Of a stretch of DNA of 18,136 nucleotides, positions 1 through 5,772 are shown in pieces. Made by a program: the position numbers and the translations under genes. This stretch comes from Lachnospira sp. UBA2821 (lineage in GTDB: Bacteria; Bacillota; Clostridia; Lachnospirales; Lachnospiraceae), in the NCBI GenBank assembly GCA_002351535.1, contig DEGR01000061.1, forward strand, positions 1 through 18,136. Reading direction: 5' to 3'. A model generated the notes under the pieces. The model did not search any database. It was not told the origin of the DNA and saw nothing but the letters and a program-made list of their open reading frames with translations. How positions within the stretch are numbered: position 1 is the stretch's first letter; every line of letters begins with the position of its first letter.

Positions 1-920
1 TATGATTCTATATAATTCACACTGTTTCTTATTGATGCAGCATGTGGTATTCCGCCAACATACCATCCGACATGTTTGCGCATCTCCCTTATTGCTGTAT
101 ATTCTCCTTTAAGTTCAATAGCAAGTCTTGCATGTCTTAAAATCATCCGGCCTATTTCCTGTCTTCCCGGCTCCGGAAGTATTTCTCCCGTTTCCATATA
201 ATGTCTTATTCTTCTGAATATCCATGGATTTCCTCTTATGGCCCTGCCTATCATTATGCCGTCGCAACCGGTCTGCTTCACTATATCCAATGCATCCTGT
301 GGTGTACACACATCGCCATTACCTATAACAGGTATAGATACCGCATCTTTTACTTTTTTGATTATATCCCAGTCAGCCCTGCCTGCATAATACTGTTCTC
401 TGGTTCTTCCATGAACTGCCACTGCTGCCACACCACACTGCTCTGCAATTCTGGCAATTTCTACAGCATTTACACTTTCATCATTAAATCCCTTACGAAT
501 CTTTACGGTAACCGGTTTTCTGATTTTTTTAACCATTGCGGTAAGAATCTTTTCTACAAGCTCCGGCTGTTTCATAAGTGCCGAACCCTCCCCATTGTTA
601 ACTACTTTGGGTACCGGACATCCCATATTGACATCTATTATGTCGAACGGATACTCCTCAGAAAGTCTCATTCCTATCTCAGCCATTATATCCGGGTCCG
701 AGCCAAACATCTGTAATGCGGCCGGATGTTCTGACGGTTCTGTCTCAAGAAGAATATCCGTATTCTTATTTTTATAAAGTACAGCTTTGGCACTTACCAT
801 CTCGGTGTATACAAGTCCTGCTCCTTCTTCCCTGCATAAACTGCGAAATGGCAGGTCTGTTACACCTGCCATGGGAGCCAATATAAGATTATTCTGTATG
901 TCTATATTTCCTATCTTCAA
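1..920 (-). CDS. dus: tRNA-dihydrouridine synthase, DusB/NifR3 family (3' end outside window)
   Basis: FMN-dependent enzyme that reduces uridine to dihydrouridine in tRNA. Reading the minus strand from 920 gives 306 codons without a stop before the window edge. The family is usually about 320-330 residues, so only a short C-terminal tail is missing. Visible motifs are LAPMAGVTD near residues 14-22 at the start of the TIM barrel, NMGCPVPKV with the likely catalytic Cys101, AVHGRTREQYY, then GNGDV and GIMIGRAIRGNPW, which form the FMN phosphate site. The C-terminal REMRKH helix is present. The start is a TTG at 920-918: an in-frame stop lies just upstream, there is no usable ATG, and a GGAG (929-932) sits 8 bases ahead. 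It follows coaX by 95 bases, and this leader is filled by an 8-bp tandem repeat. The DusB-type assignment rests on motifs; the exact tRNA positions modified cannot be told. Confidence 0.93.
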   Translation of the reverse strand, partial: MKIGNIDIQNNLILAPMAGVTDLPFRSLCREEGAGLVYTEMVSAKAVLYKNKNTDILLETEPSEHPAALQMFGSDPDIMAEIGMRLSEEYPFDIIDVNMGCPVPKVVNNGEGSALMKQPELVEKILTAMVKKIRKPVTVKIRKGFNDESVNAVEIARIAEQCGVAAVAVHGRTREQYYAGRADWDIIKKVKDAVSIPVIGNGDVCTPQDALDIVKQTGCDGIMIGRAIRGNPWIFRRIRHYMETGEILPEPGRQEIGRMILRHARLAIELKGEYTAIREMRKHVGWYVGGIPHAASIRNSVNYIES

Positions 921-928
921 TCCATATT

Positions 929-932
929 CTCC
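929..932 (-). promoter_or_regulatory. Ribosome binding site that fixes the TTG start of dus
   Basis: GGAG on the minus strand lies 8 bases before the TTG at 920-918. The family's usual N terminus (K-I-G-x-I) begins right at this TTG, and a TGA stop is in frame 27 bases (9 codons) upstream of it. The site straddles the edge of the last 8-bp repeat unit. Confidence 0.7.
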
Positions 933-1002
933 ATTTCTGCATTTTCACATTTTTACATTTATGCACATCTACATTTCTACATTCATGCATTTTTATATTT
1001 TT
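931..1002. repeat. Degenerate 8-bp tandem repeat, 9 copies, between coaX and dus
   Basis: On the plus strand nine consecutive 8-base units start at 931, 939, 947, 955, 963, 971, 979, 987 and 995, with consensus (A/G)CATTT(C/T)T and mostly one to three differences per unit. The minus-strand version (roughly AGAAATGT) is the leader of dus and carries an ATG in nearly every unit. Because the period is 8, these ATGs fall in all three frames. It fills most of the 95-base intergenic gap and is not a coding repeat. An imperfect 7-bp inverted repeat (985-991 with 1005-1011) overlaps its coaX-proximal end. Confidence 0.85.
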
Positions 1003-1015
1003 TTAATGCATCAGA

Positions 1016-1789
1016 CTATCTGGACTTTATCTTCTCATATATAATTCTTAAACCATGTAATGTAAGATTAGAATCATAATAATCAATCTTCTCTGTCGAT
1101 TCTGATATTATTTTTCCAAGCCCTCCTGTTGCAACAACTTTCATATCGCTACGGCCTGTTTCCTCTTTAAATTTATCAATTATATATTCCGTCTGTCCTA
1201 CATAACCATAGAAAAGACCTGCCTGCATACTTTTTATCGTATCTCTTGCAAGTATTGTCTCAGGTCGTTTTATCTCTATCTCTGGAAGTTTTGCGGCATC
1301 CTGTGCGATTGCTTTGGCACAGCTTCGTATTCCTGTCGTTGTAACACCTGCCGTAAATTCTCCATTTTCAGTAATATAATCATAAGTAGTCGCTGTTCCA
1401 TAGTCAATCACCATAACAGGTCCGCCATATATTTCATATGCAGCCACGGCATCAACTATTCTGTCAGCTCCGACTTCTCTCGGATTAGTAGTTGCAATCT
1501 TTATGCCTGTTCTTGTCCCCGGCTCCACTACTATTGGTTCTTTTCCGGTATATTTCAGTATACCATTCTGAAATGAATGCATGACATTCGGTACTACAGA
1601 GGAAATAATTATATCGTCAATTGATGCCATGGCTATATTTTTTTGCTGTAAAAGCTCACTTATTACGAGTCCGTATTCATCTGACGTTCTCGGTATCTTA
1701 GTCGTAATACGAAATGTAGCGGTTATTTTTTTATTTTCTATTACACCAAATGTAATATTTGTGTTTCCTATATCTATAACTAATAACAT
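1016..1789 (-). CDS. coaX: Type III pantothenate kinase
   Basis: Phosphorylates pantothenate, the first step of coenzyme A synthesis, in the cytoplasm. The type III enzyme of the ASKHA fold is recognised by DIGNT (residues 6-10, phosphate binding), GTRTGI (91-96), the GADR segment with Asp109 (107-110), DYGTATT (129-135) and ATGGLG (220-225). The start chosen is ATG 1789-1787: it gives 257 residues, the normal length, begins directly with the first beta strand, and has GAGG at 1796-1799 six bases upstream. A longer frame to 1849 would overlap the previous gene by 59 bases and add 20 residues with no family match. It starts one base after the stop of the preceding small gene, so translation is probably coupled. 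One oddity is that the segment after the DYGTATT loop reads AGVTTTGI, where many family members have a Pro (GG-x-x-x-PGI). Confidence 0.95.
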   Translation of the reverse strand: MLLVIDIGNTNITFGVIENKKITATFRITTKIPRTSDEYGLVISELLQQKNIAMASIDDIIISSVVPNVMHSFQNGILKYTGKEPIVVEPGTRTGIKIATTNPREVGADRIVDAVAAYEIYGGPVMVIDYGTATTYDYITENGEFTAGVTTTGIRSCAKAIAQDAAKLPEIEIKRPETILARDTIKSMQAGLFYGYVGQTEYIIDKFKEETGRSDMKVVATGGLGKIISESTEKIDYYDSNLTLHGLRIIYEKIKSR

Positions 1790-1790
1790 T

Positions 1791-2126
1791 TTAAACCTCA
1801 CAATCCTCTCCAAGGACAAATACTTTATAGAACATTTCCAATGCTTCAAACAGCTCTCTCTTATCCTGCTGTATCCGCTTTATTTTAAGTCCACAACCAA
1901 TCTCATCAAACAAAAGGTCCATCTCATCTGTCTCTATCTCTATATTCAGATTACCTTTCCCGTCATATACAAGCATCATAATACCGCCAACATCTGCCGT
2001 AAACATAACACACATAATATGTAGTTCATCTTTTATGCTGTCAGGCAGCTTATCAAATTCTTTATTAAAATAATACTTCTGTTCATACGCATTTGAACCA
2101 CAAAGCACAACTTTATCACTATACAT
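1791..2126 (-). CDS. Small conserved protein of unknown function (DUF6145-like)
   Basis: A 111-residue soluble protein with no signal peptide or membrane segment. It has a mixed alpha/beta pattern: an N-terminal VVLCGSNAYEQKYYF segment, a central hydrophobic stretch (HIMCVMFTADVGGIMMLVYD) and an acidic, strand-rich C-terminal half. From memory it resembles the DUF6145 family of Lachnospiraceae; I cannot check this here and no function is known to me. The ATG at 2126 overlaps the birA stop by 8 bases, with AGGAG inside the birA end 9 bases ahead. Its own stop is one base from the coaX start. This tight nesting between biotin ligase and pantothenate kinase suggests obligatory co-translation, but does not prove a shared pathway. 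Confidence 0.8.
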   Translation of the reverse strand: MYSDKVVLCGSNAYEQKYYFNKEFDKLPDSIKDELHIMCVMFTADVGGIMMLVYDGKGNLNIEIETDEMDLLFDEIGCGLKIKRIQQDKRELFEALEMFYKVFVLGEDCEV

Positions 2127-2913
2127 AGCCGTACACTCCTCTTACTGATACCTCTCCGGACATAACCTTCTTTACATTCTCATCTCCATCCGGTCTTATT
2201 AACAATTCTCCATTTTCATCAATCCCAAGTGCAGTTGCAGTATACTTACTTCCGTTTTCCTGAACTTCCACTCTTCTGTTAATATTTATAAGATTGTTAT
2301 TATATTCGTCCACCAGCAGCCTAAGACTTCCCTCTCTCATAAATATTTCAAAATACTTCTCGAAAGCATTCATGACTCTGCCTGTTATCTCTGCCCTGTC
2401 AGCTATTTTTCCGGTCTCTATATACAGTGATGTTGCCTTATCCTTTATATCATCCGCAAATGATTTTGTGTTAACATTTATTCCAATCCCAACAACAACA
2501 TACTCTGTAACTTCTGACTTAGTTTTCATTTCTGTCAGAATACCACATATTTTTTTACCGTTAACTACTATATCGTTAGGCCATTTTATGTACACTTCAT
2601 CTATATATTTTTTTACAGCCTCAAGCACTGCCATAGCAGCAATAATAGTTATCATTGGAGCTTTTGCGGGGCTTATATTCTCTTTAATAAGAAACGACAT
2701 ATATATATTGTCGCCATGTGGGGAATCCCAGTTCCTGCCAAGCCGTCCTTTCCCTTTATTCTGTGCATCAGCAACGACAAGCAGTCCGTCCATACCTTCA
2801 GATGCCATTCTTTTAATCTGTTCGTTGGTTGAGTCTGTCTCATACATATATTCAACATTTCTTCCAAGAACTTTTGTATTAATATTTTTTATAATATTTT
2901 CTTTTGATAACAT
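2119..2913 (-). CDS. birA: Biotin--[acetyl-CoA-carboxylase] ligase (monofunctional, no HTH)
   Basis: Activates biotin to biotinyl-5'-AMP and attaches it to the carrier lysine of biotin-dependent carboxylases. Of 264 residues, the catalytic BPL/LplA fold occupies about 15-205: DSTN (27-30), the biotinoyl-AMP loop GKGRLGRNW (54-62), the catalytic-lysine motif KWPND (110-114) and GIGINV (142-147). A C-terminal SH3-like domain follows, ending in GEVSVRG (253-259). There is no N-terminal winged helix-turn-helix, so unlike the E. coli and B. subtilis proteins this one should not bind the biotin operator. Any biotin regulation would need another factor, such as a separate HTH protein or a BioY-linked regulator. 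It lies in a run with a small membrane protein upstream (22-base gap) and the 111-residue gene downstream (8-base overlap). Confidence 0.95.
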   Translation of the reverse strand: MLSKENIIKNINTKVLGRNVEYMYETDSTNEQIKRMASEGMDGLLVVADAQNKGKGRLGRNWDSPHGDNIYMSFLIKENISPAKAPMITIIAAMAVLEAVKKYIDEVYIKWPNDIVVNGKKICGILTEMKTKSEVTEYVVVGIGINVNTKSFADDIKDKATSLYIETGKIADRAEITGRVMNAFEKYFEIFMREGSLRLLVDEYNNNLININRRVEVQENGSKYTATALGIDENGELLIRPDGDENVKKVMSGEVSVRGVYGYV

Positions 2914-2935
2914 AACAATACCACTCTATATTTTA

Positions 2936-3220
2936 TTAAAACCATACTGTTACAAGACTGAATACCGCAAGTGCAATTAATATAAGTGCAAATACTGCAA
3001 GTGCAATCATTCTCGCCATATCATTTCTATTATAATATTTAATTGCCATATTTATATTCATTGCAGTACCTGCTGCAAAAACCACAAAGAACATCCTTGC
3101 ATACTCACGCATATCCACAAGTAAAAATACTGCACATACTATAATGATAATTCCAAATATCATATTCAATACATCAACAACAGTAACAAAACCGCTGCCA
3201 TTTCTTCTAGTCATTTTCAC
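2936..3220 (-). CDS. Small integral membrane protein, unknown function
   Basis: A 94-residue protein with three predicted membrane segments, about residues 17-36, 42-58 and 69-92, a short basic N terminus (KMTRRNGSG) and a basic loop between segments 2 and 3 (YYNRNDMAR). By the positive-inside rule the N terminus is cytoplasmic only if the loop topology allows, so topology is unsettled. I recognise no domain. The start is taken as GTG at 3220, with GGAG at 3231-3234 ten bases upstream. The alternative ATG two codons later, at 3214, has poorer spacing. It sits 25 bases after argF and 22 bases before birA in the same direction, and is probably co-transcribed with them. Confidence 0.75.
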   Translation of the reverse strand: MKMTRRNGSGFVTVVDVLNMIFGIIIIVCAVFLLVDMREYARMFFVVFAAGTAMNINMAIKYYNRNDMARMIALAVFALILIALAVFSLVTVWF

Positions 3221-3245
3221 TTTTTCTTCACTCCGATACTATATT

Positions 3246-4247
3246 CTATCGTTCACCTAAAGTTGCAACCATAACTGCCTTTATAGTATGCATTCTGTTT
3301 TCAGCCTCATCAAACACTACTGACTGTTCAGATTCAAATACTTCATCTGTAACTTCAAGACAATCAAGTCCGAATTTTTCTCCAACTTCTTTTCCAATCT
3401 TTGTCTTATAATCATGGAATGCAGGAAGACAATGCATAAATATTGCTGTAGATTTTGCATTATCCATAACCTTTTTGTTGACCTGATATGGAAGTAAAGA
3501 ATTAATTCTCTGTGCCCATACTTCTTCAGGCTCTCCCATCGATACCCATACATCAGTGTAAATGATATCGGCATCCTTCGTTCCTTCCATGACATCTTCT
3601 GTAAGTGTAATAGTTGCTCCTGTTTCCTTTGCAAAACCTTTGCATTCCTCAACAAGTTTTTCATTAGGGAAATATTCCTTTGATGAGCATGCCACAAAAT
3701 GCATTCCAAGCTTTGCACATGCTATCATAAGCGAATTTCCCATATTATAACGGGCATCACCCATATATACAAGCTTAAGTCCCTTTAATTTGCCAAGATG
3801 CTCCCGTATAGTAAGCATATCAGCAAGCATCTGTGTAGGATGGTACTCGTTCGTAAGACCATTCCATACGGGAACACCTGCATATCTGGCAAGTTCCTCT
3901 ACTATATCCTGTCCAAATCCTCTATACTCTATACCATCGAACATTCTTCCGAGTACCCTTGCTGTATCAGGTATACTTTCCTTTTTACCAATCTGCGAAC
4001 CTGATGGGTCAAGATATGTACATCCCATTCCAAGGTCATGCGCTGCCACCTCAAATGAACAACGTGTTCTTGTGCTTGTCTTCTCGAATATAAGAGCAAT
4101 ATTTTTATCCTTGTACTTATCCATAGGGATTCCGTCTTTTTTCTTCTTCTTAAGATCTGCTGCGAGATCAATCATGTACATAATCTCTTCTGTAGAGAAG
4201 TCTTTTAATGTAAGAAAATGTTTTCCTGTTAAATCAATCTTTGCCAT
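3246..4247 (-). CDS. argF: Ornithine carbamoyltransferase
   Basis: Condenses carbamoyl phosphate with ornithine to give citrulline (arginine synthesis), or runs in reverse in arginine catabolism. In 333 residues it shows the carbamoyl-phosphate loop STRTR (58-62), HPTQ (136-139), DARYNMGNS (164-172), the ornithine-binding loop DVWVSMG (232-238) and HCLP with the catalytic Cys273 (272-275), plus NRMHTIKAVM near the end. The SMG loop separates it from aspartate carbamoyltransferase and other transcarbamylases. Its length is nearer to long OTC forms such as ArcB (about 335) than to the roughly 310-320 of many anabolic enzymes, so direction cannot be assigned from sequence; I use argF as the default. 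AAGG lies 9 bases before the ATG. No other arginine gene is adjacent: it sits between an SPFH gene and a small membrane gene, behind a perfect hairpin. Confidence 0.96.
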   Translation of the reverse strand: MAKIDLTGKHFLTLKDFSTEEIMYMIDLAADLKKKKKDGIPMDKYKDKNIALIFEKTSTRTRCSFEVAAHDLGMGCTYLDPSGSQIGKKESIPDTARVLGRMFDGIEYRGFGQDIVEELARYAGVPVWNGLTNEYHPTQMLADMLTIREHLGKLKGLKLVYMGDARYNMGNSLMIACAKLGMHFVACSSKEYFPNEKLVEECKGFAKETGATITLTEDVMEGTKDADIIYTDVWVSMGEPEEVWAQRINSLLPYQVNKKVMDNAKSTAIFMHCLPAFHDYKTKIGKEVGEKFGLDCLEVTDEVFESEQSVVFDEAENRMHTIKAVMVATLGER

Positions 4248-4277
4248 TTTTTCTTTCCTTTCTTTTCATACAAAAGA

Positions 4278-4299
4278 CCGGATGGGAATTCCCATCCGG
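4278..4299 (-). terminator. Perfect 22-bp palindrome; terminator or attenuator between SPFH gene and argF
   Basis: Stem of 9 bp (CCGGATGGG paired with CCCATCCGG) with an AATT loop, followed on the minus strand by TCTTTTGT. The U-run is short and interrupted, so termination may be partial. The remaining 30 bases before argF contain its ribosome binding site but no room for a promoter. I also see no convincing promoter just upstream of the hairpin, so argF probably depends on read-through. Confidence 0.6.
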
Positions 4300-4330
4300 C
4301 TCATATTTAATTCATTAGAAGTGTATATAA

Positions 4331-5248
4331 TTAATTATCTTTAGCCACTTCTGTTAATGCTTTGATAGTTCCTGCAAGTCCCTGAATATCTGATGGAATA
4401 ATAATCTTTGTTGCTTTTCCGTCTGCTGCCTTAGCAAATGCTTCAAGGCTCTTAAGCTGGATTACAGAATCATCTGCACCTGCCTCTTTGATAAATCTGA
4501 TACCATCAGCATTAGCCTGCTGTACAGCTAATATAGCCTGTGCCTGACCTTCTGCCTCACGAATCATTGCCTCTTTCTTAGCTTCTGCTCTAAGAATTGC
4601 CGCTTCCTTCTCAGCTTCGGCATCAAGAATTGCAGACTCCTTATTACCTTCTGCAACGAGGATTGTAGACTTCTTCTCACCTTCTGCTTTAAGGATAGCC
4701 TCACGTCTCTCACGCTCAGCCTTCATCTGTTTCTCCATTGCATCCCTGATAGCTGCAGGTGGAATAATATTCTTAACCTCAACTCGTTTAACTTTTATTC
4801 CCCAAGGGTCTGTAGCTATGTCAAGTGAACCTGTCATACTTCCGTTAATTGTCTCTCTTGAAGTAAGTGTCTCATCAAGTTCGAGATCACCGATAATATT
4901 TCTAAGTGTTGTAGCTGTAAGATTCTCTATTGCCATGATTGGATTCTCAACTCCGTATGTATAGAGCTTTGGATCTGTAATCTGGAAATAAATAACCGTA
5001 TCAATCTGCATTGTTACATTATCTTTAGTGATAACTGCCTGTGGTGGAAAATCTACTACCTGCTCCTTGAGTGGAACTTTCTTAGCCACCTTATCAATAA
5101 TCGGAACCATGAAATGTAATCCTACAGACCATGTCTCATGATACCCGCCAAGTCTTTCAATTATAAATGCTTCTGCCTGTGGCACAATTCTTATGCATGT
5201 CGCCAGAATAACAATTACTACTGCTGCAATAATAATAAATCCTATCAT
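4331..5248 (-). CDS. SPFH/Band 7 (stomatin/QmcA-like) membrane protein
   Basis: Membrane-anchored scaffold of the prohibitin/stomatin family, which forms oligomeric assemblies at the inner face of the membrane or in membrane microdomains. In 305 residues, an N-terminal hydrophobic anchor (3-18) is followed by the Band 7 domain (about 20-175; AEAFIIERLGGYHETW, then DPWGIKVKRVEVKNI typical of slipins). A charged helical region (183-237) follows, made of five 11-residue repeats of the form xAILxAEGxKE, expected to form a long right-handed coiled coil. The C-terminal segment ends in a hydrophobic Gly/Ala stretch. The AGGAGG ribosome site (5257-5262) overlaps the end of nfeD, and the start lies 3 bases after the nfeD stop. 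The pairing with NfeD is the classic two-gene arrangement of this family. Confidence 0.93.
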   Translation of the reverse strand: MIGFIIIAAVVIVILATCIRIVPQAEAFIIERLGGYHETWSVGLHFMVPIIDKVAKKVPLKEQVVDFPPQAVITKDNVTMQIDTVIYFQITDPKLYTYGVENPIMAIENLTATTLRNIIGDLELDETLTSRETINGSMTGSLDIATDPWGIKVKRVEVKNIIPPAAIRDAMEKQMKAERERREAILKAEGEKKSTILVAEGNKESAILDAEAEKEAAILRAEAKKEAMIREAEGQAQAILAVQQANADGIRFIKEAGADDSVIQLKSLEAFAKAADGKATKIIIPSDIQGLAGTIKALTEVAKDN

Positions 5249-5251
5249 TTA

Positions 5252-5680
5252 CTAATCCTCCTTTTTCTTAACAATAACTTTTACACCTTCAACTCTCACT
5301 ACCTCTACAAGCTGATTTTTTCCTATCGGTTCATCATTAACCGTTCTGGCAGTCCACGTCTCTCCGTCAATATCAACCTTTCCTTTTGCATGTACGTTGT
5401 CAATATCTTCCGTAACCGTTCCAATCTTTCCTGCCATTGCCTCAACGTTCGTCTTCTCCGCTTTCCCGTTGATATATTTCTTTGCAACCGGTCTTGTAGT
5501 GATTAACAATATAAACGACACTACAAAAAACACAATAATCTGTGCCCCATCATTTGCAAAAAATGAAGTGATGTAAGCTGCAATTGCCCCACCTGCAAAC
5601 CATATTGTTGTGAGTCCCATTGTAATTATTTCCAATAATACAAATATTACAAATAAAATAAGCCAAAACATTGATTGCAT
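5252..5680 (-). CDS. NfeD-like membrane protein (short form)
   Basis: Partner of stomatin-type SPFH proteins; the short NfeD form has membrane helices and a soluble OB-fold but no serine-protease domain. About 142 residues from the chosen start. Hydrophobic segments lie near 4-20, 24-38 and 46-62. A soluble beta-rich domain covers about 80-138, with GKIGTVTEDI, GKVDIDGETWTA and LVEVVRVEGVKVIV, the usual OB-fold pattern ending in a strand and a lysine-rich tail. The start is ATG 5680-5678, because AAGGAG (5689-5694) lies 8 bases ahead. The frame extends to a GTG at 5701, but that start would place the ribosome site inside the gene. First gene of its unit, behind a promoter at 5714-5742. Confidence 0.9.
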   Translation of the reverse strand: MQSMFWLILFVIFVLLEIITMGLTTIWFAGGAIAAYITSFFANDGAQIIVFFVVSFILLITTRPVAKKYINGKAEKTNVEAMAGKIGTVTEDIDNVHAKGKVDIDGETWTARTVNDEPIGKNQLVEVVRVEGVKVIVKKKED

Positions 5681-5688
5681 AGCACTCT

Positions 5689-5694
5689 CTCCTT
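5689..5694 (-). promoter_or_regulatory. Ribosome binding site that fixes the nfeD start
   Basis: AAGGAG on the minus strand, 8 bases before the ATG at 5680. It lies inside the 7-codon extension to the GTG at 5701, which argues against that longer start. Confidence 0.75.
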
Positions 5695-5713
5695 TCATCA
5701 CACATTTCCATGT

Positions 5714-5742
5714 ATTATATAATAAATGATTAAAAAAAACAA
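5714..5742 (-). promoter_or_regulatory. Sigma-A-type promoter for nfeD-SPFH, overlapping the upstream terminator
   Basis: On the minus strand, TTGTTT (5742-5737), 17 bases, then a perfect TATAAT (5719-5714). The -35 hexamer matches only at TTG and is made of the last stem base and T-tract of the terminator of the preceding gene. The predicted transcript start, near 5707, leaves a leader of about 27 bases. Confidence 0.6.
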
Positions 5743-5763
5743 GAGGTGCATATAAGCACCTCT
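5732..5763 (-). terminator. Intrinsic terminator of the SH3/SleB-like gene
   Basis: Perfect 8-bp stem (AGAGGTGC with GCACCTCT; 5742-5749 and 5756-5763), 6-base loop, then TG and eight Ts (5739-5732) on the minus strand. It begins 10 bases after the stop codon. Confidence 0.9.
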
Positions 5764-5772
5764 ATATTGTCT

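Noticed and set aside
201..716. Long plus-strand open frame
   Set aside because: It is antisense to dus, whose minus-strand frame carries all the family motifs; the plus-strand translation is Tyr/Ser/Cys-rich with no recognisable domain.
931..1002. 8-bp repeat as a CRISPR array or protein-coding repeat
   Set aside because: Units are directly adjacent with no spacers, and a period of 8 does not keep a reading frame.
1790..1849. Upstream 20-codon extension of coaX
   Set aside because: It overlaps the preceding gene by 59 bases, lacks family similarity, and a ribosome site with ideal spacing precedes the internal ATG at 1789.
4327..4338. ArgR operator upstream of argF
   Set aside because: The 12-bp AT palindrome does not fit the ARG-box consensus well and overlaps the end of the SPFH gene; AT-rich palindromes are common at this base composition.
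5681..5701. GTG start of nfeD seven codons upstream
   Set aside because: It would place the AAGGAG ribosome site within the coding sequence; the ATG at 5680 is correctly spaced.
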